Assembly (NCBI RefSeq): GCF_001839655.2
Contig: NZ_CP056087.1
Location: forward strand, 4,278,001 to 4,342,000
Length of the DNA stretch: 64,000 nucleotides
Direction: 5' to 3'
Source: Pseudomonas argentinensis
Lineage (GTDB): Bacteria > Pseudomonadota > Gammaproteobacteria > Pseudomonadales > Pseudomonadaceae
Shown here: positions 1 to 8,995 of the stretch, piece by piece
Numbering within the stretch: position 1 is the stretch's first letter
Layout of the letters: each line of letters starts with the position of its first letter
Translations under genes and position numbers: made by a program
The notes under the pieces: generated by a model
Database searches by the model: none
What the model saw: the letters and a program-made list of their open reading frames with translations, nothing else
What the model was told of the DNA's origin: nothing

Positions 1-1230
1 ACCGATCTGCCGTTCGGCAGGGTCGCCTACCGGAACGGCACGCACGTCGAACCAGCGTTCGAATGCCTCGGCATAATTCTCGAACGTAGCGGGCTCCCGT
101 GTTTTGGCGACGCTTCCATAGGTGTCGAACCAGAACTGCTCCAGATCCGGAGCGTACTCGGTTACCCATTTACCGCGCAGGTTGACGCCCGCCTCACGCT
201 CGAAGGCAGGATTGACCTCGATGAATCGGTAGTCCACCGGGCGATCGGTCTCGTCGAACTTGACTTCGACGATGGCGAATGCGGTCTCTATCGTTTCCAC
301 GATCGTCCTGAATCGCTCTTCGCTCTTGCGCAGTGCGGTCGCCGCTGAGCGACTCTGCGTCAGGTCGAGCATGGCACCGATCATGCGAACAGCCTTGCCC
401 TGGGCGTTGCGAATCAGGTGCCCTCGATCGAGCACCTCCGCATAGGTGCCGTCCTGGCGTCGAAACCGATATTCGTCCGTCCAGGCAGTACCCTCGCCGT
501 CAATGACCGCATGAATCGAGGTGTAGATGCGGTCCTGATCTTCCGGATGAATCTGCGCCATCCACCAATCACCACTGGTCTCTATGGTGGCGAGCGCATG
601 GCCATAGGCTTGCTCGAGCGCGTCGTTCCAGAGGACGTGATTGGCCACCAGGTCCCAGTCCCAAATCGCGTCGTTGGTCGCTTTGGAAGCGAGGCGGTAG
701 CGCTCCTTGGCTTCCTCCATTGCACGGCCCGCCAGGTGCTCACGGGTGCGATCGCGCAGGATCTTCATGAAACCCAGATGGGCATTGTTCTCGGCAAAAA
801 GCGGCATCATTTCGCCGGAGGCCCAGATCTGCTGCCCATCCTTGCGGATATGCCAGCGTTCGTCCGCTGCGCGCCCCGCTCGCAGCGCCTGCTGCATTTC
901 ATGTTCGACTCGGCCCGTCTGGCGATCCTCCGGCGTGAAGAAGCGATCTGCTGGCTGGCCACACATTTCATCAGCGCTCCAGCCGAACACCAGCGCAGCT
1001 GCAGAATTCCAGTTGGTGATCGTCCCCGAGGGGTCTATGAGAATGATCGCGAAATCGACAGCGCTCTCGAATACCGCCCATTGGCGTGCCGCGCGCTGGC
1101 TTAGCCCTGCTCCCGCGATTTCTCGAGTGGCAGCTGTTCGGTTGGCTCCACGCGCCGCCGCGCGCAATCGCAGCACTTCCGCTTCCAGTTCTTCGCGAGA
1201 AAGGTGATTCAAGTTCTGGTTCACACGCAC
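1..1230 (-). CDS. Multi-PAS sensor protein, 3' end outside window
   Basis: An open frame on the minus strand runs off the left edge, leaving about 410 N-terminal residues. A short helical N-terminus (LSREELEAEVLRLRAAA) precedes a first PAS domain (about residues 43-160, FAIILIDPSGTITNWNSAAA). A second PAS/PAC follows (about 165-290), with HPEDQDR and RRQDGTYAEVLDR before the PAC end GAMLDLTQS. A third PAS starts near residue 300 (KSEERFRTIVETIETAFAIV). There is no ATG; GTG at 1230 is chosen because GGGGAG (complement of 1236-1241) lies 5 nt upstream, with GTG at 1233 or 1224 as alternatives. No transmembrane segment is seen, so it is probably cytoplasmic. The output domain, likely a histidine kinase, is off-window and inferred only. 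Confidence 0.8.
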   Translation of the reverse strand, partial: MRVNQNLNHLSREELEAEVLRLRAAARGANRTAATREIAGAGLSQRAARQWAVFESAVDFAIILIDPSGTITNWNSAAALVFGWSADEMCGQPADRFFTPEDRQTGRVEHEMQQALRAGRAADERWHIRKDGQQIWASGEMMPLFAENNAHLGFMKILRDRTREHLAGRAMEEAKERYRLASKATNDAIWDWDLVANHVLWNDALEQAYGHALATIETSGDWWMAQIHPEDQDRIYTSIHAVIDGEGTAWTDEYRFRRQDGTYAEVLDRGHLIRNAQGKAVRMIGAMLDLTQSRSAATALRKSEERFRTIVETIETAFAIVEVKFDETDRPVDYRFIEVNPAFEREAGVNLRGKWVTEYAPDLEQFWFDTYGSVAKTREPATFENYAEAFERWFDVRAVPVGDPAERQIG

Positions 1231-1717
1231 CACTACTCCCCGGCGACGAGCCCGGCCAACGTAGAATGATTAGAGGGTAGCCATGCTGGCGTAGCAGGCC
1301 TTGGCGATTGGTTTTCCTGGAAGCTGCGAGAATGGCGGGCAAACCCTTCGATGGGCTGCGCCCTTGCGGCCAAGGTTCGAAAGAAAGGCGTGCCGGACAC
1401 TGTTTAATGATTCATTGAATAGGACTCGACAGCGGACGACCAAGCGGCAGTAAAGCGCTCGGCATGAGACGCGGGCGCGTTCATGCCGCTAGGCGGAAAA
1501 TACACCATCATACCGTTCACCGGCCTGTCACAAGCGACCAATGGCCGTAAGAAGTTTTTCATGAATCCGCCGCATCGAAGGCAGCGAGCCATCTGCCCTG
1601 GCCGTCACCGCCACGGTTCGCTGCACGGCCGTTTCGGGCAAGCGCATTTCCCGCAGCCTGTTCATGCCCTGGCTGAACTGCCCGGCGACAGTGCACGGCT
1701 CGCCGTCCGCGGAGAAA
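1231..1717. other. Intergenic region between two sensor genes
   Basis: No convincing gene is visible in these 487 bases. The only structure I noted is a small palindrome AATGA-T-TCATT at 1406-1416 in an AT-richer patch, upstream of the minus-strand PAS gene. It could be part of that gene's promoter. Short open frames here have no recognisable family features. Confidence 0.4.
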
Positions 1718-4327
1718 TCAGGGTGCCGAGACCTCGGCCTGGGGGGCTTCGTCCCAGGATTCGCCGCGAAGCTGAGCGAGGCTTGCGGCGAGTTCGCTCT
1801 TGCGAAACGGCTTGGTCAGGCGTGGCAGCTCCGGGTCCAGGCCCTCACGCTCCGCGTAGCCGGACACCAGCAGGATCGCGATTCCAGGCCGGGAGGTGCG
1901 CACCATCCGGGCCAGATCGGTGCCATTGATGCCCGGCATCAGGTGATCGGTGACGAGCAGGTCGAAGGGTTCGCCGCTGGCCACCCGCTGCATGGCCTCT
2001 TCGCCACAACCCGCCTCGATCACGCGATAGCCCAGCTCGGCCAGCATGTACGAGGTGCTGGCCCGTACCAAGTCCTCATCATCGACCAACAGCGCCGTGC
2101 CGCGCGTCAGGCGAGGCTCGGCTGCCTCGCCGATGCGCAACCCGGCGGCCGGCTCGGCGGCGCTGCGCGGCAACCACAGCTCGACGCTCGTGCCGAGGCC
2201 GGGCGCGCTCTGGATGGTCAGCGCGCCGTTCAGCTGGGATGCCAACCCGTGCACCATGGAAAGCCCGAGCCCGGTCCCTTTGCCCACGCCCTTGGTGGAA
2301 AAGAACGGCTCCACCGCGCGGGCCAGCGTTGCCGCGTCCATGCCGGTGCCGGTATCTGCAACGGACAGGCACAGGTATTGATCGGCGGGGAGCTTCGAAC
2401 GGTGCCCCTCGCCGACCGATTCCAGGCTGACCGAGATACGAATCGTGCCGCCCTCGAGCATGGCGTCGCGGGCGTTTACGGAGAGATTGAGCAGCGCCAT
2501 CTCGAGCTGGTTCTGATCGGCGATGGCAGCCGGCAGATTTTCCGGCGCATCGATGACCACCTTGATTTGCGGCCCGGTGGTGCTGGCCAGCAGATCGCCC
2601 ATGTCGCTGACCAGCTTGGCCAGGTCGACCGGTACCGTCTGCAACGGTTGACGGCGCGCGAAGGCCAGCAACCGCTGCACCAGGGTCTTGGCGCGCTCGG
2701 CCGACTGCATGGCGCCGGAAATGAGCCGCTGCTCGCGTTCGCCCCCCACGCCGCGCCGCTGCAGCATGTCGAGCGTGCCGACGATCGGGGTGAGCAGATT
2801 ATTGAAGTCATGGGCGACGCCACCGGTAAGCTGCCCCATCGCCTCCATCTTCTGGCTCTGGCGCAACGCTTTCTCGACCTCCTCCCGTTCGGCAATGGCC
2901 TCGGCGATTCGCCTTTCCAGGGTGTCATTGAGCTCGCGCAGCTCCTCCTCGGCAGCCTTGCGGCCAGTGATTTCGATGGCCGTACCGGTCACGCGCAGGC
3001 AGACGCCGGCGGAGTCGAACACCCCTCGCCCCTTGGCCGCGACCCAGCGCACGATGCCATCCTCGCGGCCGATGGTGCGGTAGTCGACTTCGTAGAGCGC
3101 ACGCTGCTCAGGGTCGGCGGCCGCCACGAAGGCGCTGATCGTCGCTTCGCGATCCTCGGGATGCAGACCGTCGTAGAAGTCCTGCAGGGTGACCTCCACG
3201 TCAGCCGAGATGCCGAACATCGCCTTGGTCTGGGCCGGCCAGACCAACGTGTTGCGGACGAAATCCACATCCCAGAAGCCCACATCGGCGTGGTCGACCG
3301 CCAGGCGCAGTCTCGCTTCGCTGATACGAATCGCCGACTCGGTACGCGCGCGGTGCACGGTCAACCCCACGGTGTGAACCACGAAGTCGATGATTTCGAT
3401 ATCCGCCGGCAGCGGCTCGCGGCGCTCTTTGTGATAGAGAACGAAGGCACCGAGCAGCGCGGCTTGCGCCGAACGGATCGGGATCGAACAGCAAAGGTGC
3501 AGATCCTGGCTGAGGGCAAGATCCCGTAAAGCGACCCAGTTCGGGTCATTGCCGATGTCGGCCAATGCGGTCACGGCGCCCGGGTCGATGGCGATGCCTT
3601 TACCGGCCTCCCTGAAGGCGCTGGGCAGGCTCGGCCCCGCGCAATGGGCCAGATGCCCGCCGTCCTCATCAAGCAGCAGGATGCCGCCCAGGAAACCCGA
3701 CACGGATAGCCCGTCCACCTCGCGGATGATCGCCTCCAGCGTGGCGTTCAACGGCGTTTCTTCCACCGCCAGTTGGAGGATGCGTTTCTGCGCGGCTCCC
3801 ATGGCGACCTCACGATTGCGCGCCTGGGTCAGGCGTGCGTTGTCGATGGCAATGGTTGCCAATTGCGCCAGGCTTTCCAGGCGCCTGATGGTATCGGCGG
3901 GGTGATCACGGACATCGGACCAGTATGCGCCAAGCGCTGCGATCGGCACCGGCCTGCCAATGGGCACCATCACCAGGCTACGCACGAAGGTCGCCGCATA
4001 GGCCGCCTGGGGGATGCGTGGGTCGAGGCGAACGTCACGGATCGCGACCGTCTCCCGGTTATGCATCGCCCAGCCGGAAATACACTGCTCGGACGGAAAG
4101 CTCTGGCCCTGCCAAAGCGGCGACACCGCATCTTCGGCCACATAGGAACAGCAGCCTTGGTTTTCGATGACCACCGCAATACCCTCAGCGCCCACCGTGG
4201 CGCGCGCCGTGTCCCGCAGGATGGCGACGACCTGGTCGACCGATACCGCCCTGGCCAGCCGCTCACTGGCACTCAGCACATGAACGAGGCGGTCATCATC
4301 CATCAGGTCCAGCGGAACGGTCAGCAA
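1718..4327 (-). CDS. Hybrid sensor histidine kinase (GAF-GAF-PAS-HisKA-HATPase-REC)
   Basis: An 869-residue cytoplasmic hybrid kinase. Two GAF-like modules (about 15-165 and 185-330) precede a PAS/PAC domain (about 335-460), a short coiled coil (460-495), and a HisKA domain with GGVAHDFNNLL, whose phospho-acceptor is H506. The HATPase domain has the N box NLSVNARDAM (N618), VADTGTGM (D658) and [11 protein letters not shown]-terminal receiver domain has the acidic cluster DDED at 749-752, phospho-acceptor D794 in VTDHLMPG and K839 in TKPF. No membrane segment is present. HDFNN kinases of this kind are typically soluble, with the fused receiver as the phosphorelay output. It follows the PAS gene on the same strand but 487 bp away, so co-transcription is doubtful. 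The ligand is unknown. Confidence 0.92.
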   Translation of the reverse strand: MLTVPLDLMDDDRLVHVLSASERLARAVSVDQVVAILRDTARATVGAEGIAVVIENQGCCSYVAEDAVSPLWQGQSFPSEQCISGWAMHNRETVAIRDVRLDPRIPQAAYAATFVRSLVMVPIGRPVPIAALGAYWSDVRDHPADTIRRLESLAQLATIAIDNARLTQARNREVAMGAAQKRILQLAVEETPLNATLEAIIREVDGLSVSGFLGGILLLDEDGGHLAHCAGPSLPSAFREAGKGIAIDPGAVTALADIGNDPNWVALRDLALSQDLHLCCSIPIRSAQAALLGAFVLYHKERREPLPADIEIIDFVVHTVGLTVHRARTESAIRISEARLRLAVDHADVGFWDVDFVRNTLVWPAQTKAMFGISADVEVTLQDFYDGLHPEDREATISAFVAAADPEQRALYEVDYRTIGREDGIVRWVAAKGRGVFDSAGVCLRVTGTAIEITGRKAAEEELRELNDTLERRIAEAIAEREEVEKALRQSQKMEAMGQLTGGVAHDFNNLLTPIVGTLDMLQRRGVGGEREQRLISGAMQSAERAKTLVQRLLAFARRQPLQTVPVDLAKLVSDMGDLLASTTGPQIKVVIDAPENLPAAIADQNQLEMALLNLSVNARDAMLEGGTIRISVSLESVGEGHRSKLPADQYLCLSVADTGTGMDAATLARAVEPFFSTKGVGKGTGLGLSMVHGLASQLNGALTIQSAPGLGTSVELWLPRSAAEPAAGLRIGEAAEPRLTRGTALLVDDEDLVRASTSYMLAELGYRVIEAGCGEEAMQRVASGEPFDLLVTDHLMPGINGTDLARMVRTSRPGIAILLVSGYAEREGLDPELPRLTKPFRKSELAASLAQLRGESWDEAPQAEVSAP

Positions 4328-4614
4328 ATGGATCTCCCGACGGCTGCAGCATCGTCGTCTGCAGGCCCGTTCAAGTTGGGGTAGGGAAAGCGGCAGGGGG
4401 TGCGCGTCTTCTCGTCTCAGTATGGTCGGGTTTCAGCGTCTCGGAAAGCCGACCCTCACACCTATTCGTGACAAGGGTTGGCGGGGCATGGCAGGTGGCC
4501 GATGCCCGGCTGCGAACGGCAATCACCTGGCCCACGCAGATTGCCGTGAGCGCACGCCAGGCGCTCGAACGCGGCAGTCGCGGCGCTGGCTCGGCTGCCT
4601 GTTGCCAATCCCCG

Positions 4615-5544
4615 CTAGAGACTGTTGCCGATGGGGTCGCAGCGGAACTGATCTCGATCCAGCAAGCAGTCTATGAACGCACTCAATGCCGCTGGCCGGT
4701 GCTGCCTGTTCGGGTAATAGAGGAACAGGCCCGGGCGCGAGATCGACCAGTCGGCAAGAACCTGGATCAGACGCCCCTGGGCGAGAAGCTCACCCAGGCT
4801 TTCTCTCTCGAAATGGTAGGCAATGCCGAGGCCCTGAACGGCAGCAGCGATGCCGATGTCAGGGTGATTGGTGACCACCGGCCCCTCCACCGCCACGTCC
4901 AGGGGCTGTCCCCCATCCTGGAACTCCCAGCGATAGGGCCTGCCGTCCATCTGCAACCGCCAGTTGATGCAGGCATGGTCCTGCAATTCGGCAGGTGACT
5001 GGGGCGTGCCCCGACGTGCGAGGTACTGCGGAGCGGCCACAGCCACCATGTTCATATCCGGGGTCAAGCGGATGGCCACCATGTCTTTCTCGAGCCGGCC
5101 CCCCACACGGATACCCGCGTCGAAACGGCCAACAACGATATCGGTCAACGCATCCTCGACCACGATGTCGAGCAGCACATCGGGGTGTGTCTGGTGGAAG
5201 CGTGCCAGGCGCGGTGCAATCAGGGTTCTGGCGGCGATGCCGGGCGCATTGATACGCAGCGTGCCGCTTATCCGTCCCGTCGCCTCACTGACTTCGGCGA
5301 CGGCTACCGCCATTTCACGAAGCAATGGGGCGATGCGCCTGTAGAGCAGCTCGCCACTGGTCGATGGCGCCACGCTGCGGGTCGTGCGATTGAGCAGGCG
5401 GGCACCCAGGCGCCTCTCGAGCTGGCGGATGGTCTGGCTCAGGGCAGAAGGCGAAAGCCCCAGATGCTCTGCCGCGCGGGCGAAGCTCTGACGCTCCACG
5501 ATGGCCACGAAGGCTTTCAGCTCGGCAAAGTCCGATCCACGCAT
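4615..5544 (-). CDS. LysR-family transcriptional regulator
   Basis: A 309-residue protein of normal LysR length. The N-terminal winged HTH (about 1-65) shows SFARAAEHLGLSPSALSQTI and a conserved dimer-helix start. The C-terminal effector domain (about 90-295) has the type-2 periplasmic-binding fold signature, including RFDAGIRVG. The NRTTRSVAPSTSGE stretch is typical of the subgroup that regulates small oxidoreductase or drug-related genes. It diverges from the NTF2-like/SDR pair starting at 5648, and by family precedent it probably controls that pair and itself. The effector is unknown. Confidence 0.92.
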   Translation of the reverse strand: MRGSDFAELKAFVAIVERQSFARAAEHLGLSPSALSQTIRQLERRLGARLLNRTTRSVAPSTSGELLYRRIAPLLREMAVAVAEVSEATGRISGTLRINAPGIAARTLIAPRLARFHQTHPDVLLDIVVEDALTDIVVGRFDAGIRVGGRLEKDMVAIRLTPDMNMVAVAAPQYLARRGTPQSPAELQDHACINWRLQMDGRPYRWEFQDGGQPLDVAVEGPVVTNHPDIGIAAAVQGLGIAYHFERESLGELLAQGRLIQVLADWSISRPGLFLYYPNRQHRPAALSAFIDCLLDRDQFRCDPIGNSL

Positions 5545-5584
5545 TATGCATTCTTCCCTACATAGCCAATGCCGATTCTAGGGG

Positions 5585-5595
5585 ATTAATTTAAT
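5585..5595. promoter_or_regulatory. AT-rich palindrome in LysR/SDR divergent promoter
   Basis: A perfect short palindrome ATTAA-T-TTAAT sits in the 103-bp space between the divergent LysR gene (start 5544) and the NTF2-like gene (start 5648). It is the only AT-rich patch there. It is a candidate LysR operator or promoter core, inferred from position alone. Confidence 0.35.
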
Positions 5596-5647
5596 TCTGT
5601 CCGGTACGCATCCTAGGGCTGTCATTAAACCCGATGGAGCCGCCACC

Positions 5648-5974
5648 ATGCCTACCCTGCCCCTGCCCGAACCAATCGCCGCCTACTTCGCGGCCGAACA
5701 CGACCCACAGGCCCTGGCCCATTGCTTCACGGCGCAAGCCATCATGAAGGACGCCGGCCACACCTACGCAGGCATCGACGCCATCAAGGCGTTCATGGCC
5801 GAGGCATCGGCCAGGTACAGCGCAACGAGCGTGCCCTTCGCCATCGAGCCAGAGGATGGCGTACAGCTCGTGCGCGCCGAGGTCACCGGCAATTTCCCCG
5901 GCAGCCCCCTCGCTCTGTCGTACCGATTTCGCCTGGAACGGGGCCTGATCACCTCACTGGAGATCAGCGCATGA
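5648..5974 (+). CDS. NTF2-like (SnoaL-type) small protein
   Basis: A 108-residue protein with the compact NTF2-like cone-fold pattern. It begins with a helix (PIAAYFAAEHDPQALAHCF), followed by a segment like AGIDAIKAFMAEASARY and beta strands ending SYRFRLERGLITSLEIS. Such proteins are small hydrolases, isomerases or ligand binders, and the chemistry here cannot be read from sequence. GGAG lies about 8 nt before the ATG. Its stop overlaps the start of the next gene (ATGA at 5971-5974), so it is translationally coupled to the SDR and likely acts in the same small pathway under the divergent LysR. Confidence 0.85.
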   Translation: MPTLPLPEPIAAYFAAEHDPQALAHCFTAQAIMKDAGHTYAGIDAIKAFMAEASARYSATSVPFAIEPEDGVQLVRAEVTGNFPGSPLALSYRFRLERGLITSLEISA

Positions 5975-6753
5975 ACTACGACCTTCAACTCGATGGCCTG
6001 CGCACGGTCGTGACCGGCGGCACTCAGGGCCTTGGCGCTGCAGTCGTGCAGACCCTCGTGGAAGCGGGCGCCCGGGTGGCGACATCGGCGCGCGACGTGT
6101 CCGTACGGCCTGTGGATGGCGTCATCTACATCGGTGCCGATCTGACGACGGCAGAAGGCGTGGCCCACCTCGCGCAGACCGCCCTCCAGCGCCTGGGCGG
6201 TATCGATATCGTGATCAACGTGCTCGGAGGTTCCAGCACGCCCGGTGGCGGCTTTGCCGCCATCAGTGACGAACAGTGGCTTGCCGAACTGAATCTGAAC
6301 CTGATGCCTGCCGTACGCCTGAATCGCGCGCTATTGCCCGCCATGCTGGCCCAGGGCTCAGGCGTCATCATCCATGTGAGCTCGATCCAGCGCATCATGC
6401 CGCTGCCCGCCTCCACCACCGCCTACGCTGCCGCCAAGGCAGCGCTCACCACCTACAGCAAATCCCTGGCAAGGGAAGTAACGCCCAAGGGCGTGCGCGT
6501 GCTGAGCGTAGCGCCTGGATGGATCGAGACCGAGGCGTCCGTGAGGCTGGCAGAGCGACTGGCTGCCCAGGCCGGGACGGACTACGAAGGCGGCAAACGA
6601 ATGATCATGGAGTCGCTCGGCGGCATCCCGGTGGGCAGGCCGGCCAGGCCCCGGGAAGTGGCCGATCTGATCGCCTTTCTGGCGTCCCCCAGGGCCGCCT
6701 CGATCGCCGGCTCCGAGCACCGGATCGACGGCGGTACCATCGCCACGCTGTAA
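5971..6753 (+). CDS. Short-chain dehydrogenase/reductase
   Basis: A 260-residue classical SDR. The cofactor motif TGGTQGLG (about residues 14-21) suits NAD(P)H. NVLGG matches the NNAG region. The active site has the serine in HVSS with YAAAK twelve residues later (Tyr and Lys conserved), and the C-terminus carries SIAGSEHRIDGG. I start at the ATG at 5971, which overlaps the preceding stop in ATGA; the frame is open further upstream but reads through the previous gene. The substrate is unknown. Pairing with an NTF2-like protein and a divergent LysR is common in detoxification or secondary oxidoreductase loci. Confidence 0.93.
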   Translation: MNYDLQLDGLRTVVTGGTQGLGAAVVQTLVEAGARVATSARDVSVRPVDGVIYIGADLTTAEGVAHLAQTALQRLGGIDIVINVLGGSSTPGGGFAAISDEQWLAELNLNLMPAVRLNRALLPAMLAQGSGVIIHVSSIQRIMPLPASTTAYAAAKAALTTYSKSLAREVTPKGVRVLSVAPGWIETEASVRLAERLAAQAGTDYEGGKRMIMESLGGIPVGRPARPREVADLIAFLASPRAASIAGSEHRIDGGTIATL

Positions 6754-6839
6754 CCACACGGCCAAGAGCCGGAATCCCCCAGGCCGCGGGCCGCTCACAT
6801 GGCGTACTACCGATAGCGGGCGGGCCACTCCAATGGCCT

Positions 6840-7055
6840 GCAGAAGCGGCTTTTGCCGTCGCGTGCCGCGGCATCGCCAATGCCTTGGTGGAGCGCCGCC
6901 TTTCGGGCCTCGCGAAACTCGGCATAGACAAATGCCAGCTGGACGTTCTCATGACCAACGCCACGGCGGCCCGCTACCGGCAACGTCAGGGCTGGCAGCT
7001 CAGCTCCGGTATCGAGCGGTATTCGTTTACCCGTTCGGGTAACGAAAACGCCTGA
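6840..7055 (+). pseudogene. GNAT acetyltransferase C-terminal remnant
   Basis: The frame ending with TGA at 7053-7055 encodes a recognisable C-terminal half of a GNAT acetyltransferase: IANALVERRLSGLAKLG, KCQLDVLMTNATAARY, then RQRQGWQLSSG. This matches the acetyl-CoA-binding helix, beta strand and the N..A..Y..GW motif of the family. The N-terminal half is absent, and the sequence upstream back to the SDR stop does not continue the fold. No credible start with a ribosome site precedes it. I read it as a decayed, 5'-truncated gene. Confidence 0.55.
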
Positions 7056-7266
7056 ATGGGCCGGCCACGTCAGCAGTCAGGGGTCGCACGCGTTGCGCCC
7101 TCGATACCGGGCGTAGCCTCTCGTCAACCGCAGCGATCGGCCAGGGTCGATGCTCGCCAGGCACCAGTGCCGGGCGCAGCTGAAACAGTCTGCAATCCTG
7201 GCGGGTTGAAACACGAACCGCACCGGCGGTAGTATTCCGCTCCTAAGGCGTGTGCTGCGTGCGCCC

Positions 7267-7308
7267 GGGGCCTGCCCCGTATACGGAGAACGACCCGTCG
7301 TTTTCCGT
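7267..7308 (+). promoter_or_regulatory. Adjacent hairpins in the long nhaA leader
   Basis: Within the 467-bp gene-free stretch before nhaA, two hairpins lie side by side. The first is GGGG-cctg-CCCC (7267-7278). The second is a 12-bp arm pair, ACGGAGAACGAC (7283-7294) and GTCGTTTTCCGT (7297-7308), complementary throughout with one G-U pair. There is no U-run after the stem, so it is not a standard terminator. The position 215-255 nt upstream of the nhaA start suggests a structured leader RNA or a regulator site. I see nothing else recognisable in 7056-7522. Confidence 0.45.
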
Positions 7309-7522
7309 AAGGCTTCGAGACCATGCAGCAGTCCCGTATTCCATGGCAATGCCCCGCTTCCGAGAAGCGTCTCCGGGCACACCCCGCCAACCTGATCCCC
7401 CTCATCTTGCGCACCTGGCAGCACTGCAGCTGGCCAGTGCTTCGCTGTGTCCGTCGTCCAGCCGATGCCGCCTGTTCACGGCCGCACAGCGCCCGCTTTC
7501 GTTCGTCAAAGGAGACCCCTGC

Positions 7523-8788
7523 ATGACCCAATCGTCATCAATCCCAGGGCCGTCAGCGCTCAAGCGCTTTCTCGCCAGCGAGGCCGCCGGTGGCGTGCTG
7601 CTGATGATCGCCGCCGCCGCTGCCGTAATGGTTGCCAACAGCCCATTGGCGAGCACGTACTTTCATCTGCTGCATGCCGAAACCGGCCCGACGCTCAGCG
7701 AGAAGCTGGGACCCATGACGCTGCACCTGTGGATCAACGACGGGCTCATGGCGATCTTCTTTCTGCTGGTAGGCCTGGAGATCAAGCGTGAGCTGGTGGA
7801 CGGTCGGCTCTCGTCCTGGGAGCAGCGCCGCTTGCCAGCCCTGCCCGCCTTGATGGGTATGGCGGTGCCGGCACTGATCTACCTGGCGATCACGGGCGGT
7901 GATCCGTTGCTGACCAACGGCTGGGCCATTCCGGCCGCCACCGATATCGCGTTCGCCGTTGGCGCCCTGGCCCTGCTGGGCCGACACGCGCCGCTGTCGC
8001 TCAAGCTGATGCTGGTCTCCGTGGCGATCATCGACGACATGGGCGCCGTGGCCATCATCGCGATCTTCTATACCTCGTCGATCAAGCTTGGCGCGCTGCT
8101 TGCCGCAGCCCTGATCATCGCCGTTCTGCTGATGCTCAACCGCAGGCGCGTGATGGTGCTCTGGCCCTACCTGATCGGCCTGGTCCTGCTGTGGTACGTG
8201 ACCTTGCTCTCCGGCGTGCACGCCACCATCGCCGGGGTAGTGGGCGCGTTTCTGATTCCGTACATCCCTACACCGGGCCAGCCGGATGCGGCCGAGTCGC
8301 CCCTGCACCGCCTGGAACATGGAATCGCGCCCTGGGTGGGATTGCTGATCGTACCGGCCTTCGGCTTCGCCAACGCCGGCGTTTCCTTCACCGGTCTGTC
8401 GCTGGCGGACGTCCTGGCCCCCTTGCCGCTGGGCATCGCCGCTGGCCTGTTCCTCGGCAAGCAGCTCGGGGTTTTCGGCGGTGTAGTGCTGGCGGTGAAA
8501 TCCGGGCTGGCGGCGAAGCCTCGCGGCTGCACCTGGCTGCAGATCTACGCGATATCGATGCTCTGCGGTATCGGCTTCACCATGAGCCTGTTCATCAGCG
8601 GCCTGGCCTTTGCGGGCTATCCGACGTTGGTCGAGGAGTCAAAGATCGGCATCATGCTCGGCTCGCTGCTTTCGGCCATCGTGGCGTGCCTGATCCTGCG
8701 CTTAGCGCCGAAAGCCGCGGATCAACGGCAGGAACAAAGGGCGCAGGAGACCGAGATCGCTCAGGACGGAGACGTCGCCCGCCTCTAA
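7523..8788 (+). CDS. nhaA: Na+/H+ antiporter NhaA
   Basis: A 421-residue inner-membrane sodium/proton antiporter with about twelve hydrophobic segments. Signature stretches include FLASEAAGGVLLMIAAAAA at the N-terminus, FFLLVGLEIKRE, and VAIIDDMGAVAIIAI carrying the paired ion-binding aspartates. TDIAFAVGALALLG and the end AISMLCGIGFTMSLFISGLA also match. The frame is open back to 7250, but ATG 7523 has GGAGA seven bases upstream and gives the normal NhaA N-terminus. It swaps cytoplasmic Na+ (or Li+) for periplasmic H+, helping salt and alkaline-pH tolerance. It is monocistronic, with a convergent nicP downstream. Confidence 0.96.
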   Translation: MTQSSSIPGPSALKRFLASEAAGGVLLMIAAAAAVMVANSPLASTYFHLLHAETGPTLSEKLGPMTLHLWINDGLMAIFFLLVGLEIKRELVDGRLSSWEQRRLPALPALMGMAVPALIYLAITGGDPLLTNGWAIPAATDIAFAVGALALLGRHAPLSLKLMLVSVAIIDDMGAVAIIAIFYTSSIKLGALLAAALIIAVLLMLNRRRVMVLWPYLIGLVLLWYVTLLSGVHATIAGVVGAFLIPYIPTPGQPDAAESPLHRLEHGIAPWVGLLIVPAFGFANAGVSFTGLSLADVLAPLPLGIAAGLFLGKQLGVFGGVVLAVKSGLAAKPRGCTWLQIYAISMLCGIGFTMSLFISGLAFAGYPTLVEESKIGIMLGSLLSAIVACLILRLAPKAADQRQEQRAQETEIAQDGDVARL

Positions 8789-8942
8789 GCGGGCGCAGCC
8801 CAGGCGGCGTGATTGCCGAGGCGCCGCTGGTCCTTCGAGCGTTGCCTGCAGTCAGGTGCTGGTCAGCGCCGAACCGACGACTGCAGCCGGCAGCGGCGCA
8901 ACCCGGGCTTGCCTTGCAGCGCCGCTCGAACCTGGCCGTGAT

Positions 8943-8966
8943 GGCGACCGGCCGCTGCTGGTCGCC
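8943..8966. terminator. Hairpin between convergent nhaA and nicP
   Basis: GGCGACC (8943-8949) and GGTCGCC (8960-8966) form a perfect 7-bp stem with a 10-nt GC-rich loop, in the 207-bp space between the convergent ends of nhaA and nicP. It lacks a U tract on either strand. If it terminates transcription it would do so weakly or with a factor. Confidence 0.3.
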
Positions 8967-8995
8967 TGAACGGCCGCCCCCTGCCAGGTTGACCC

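Noticed and set aside
1664..3529. Long 621-codon open frame opposite the hybrid kinase
   Set aside because: It lies antisense to a complete GAF/PAS/kinase gene, has Arg/Gly/Gln-rich shadow composition and no domain.
7250..7522. N-terminal extension of NhaA
   Set aside because: The frame is open but the added 91 residues are Arg/Pro/Cys-rich, unlike NhaA, and the ATG at 7523 has a good ribosome site.
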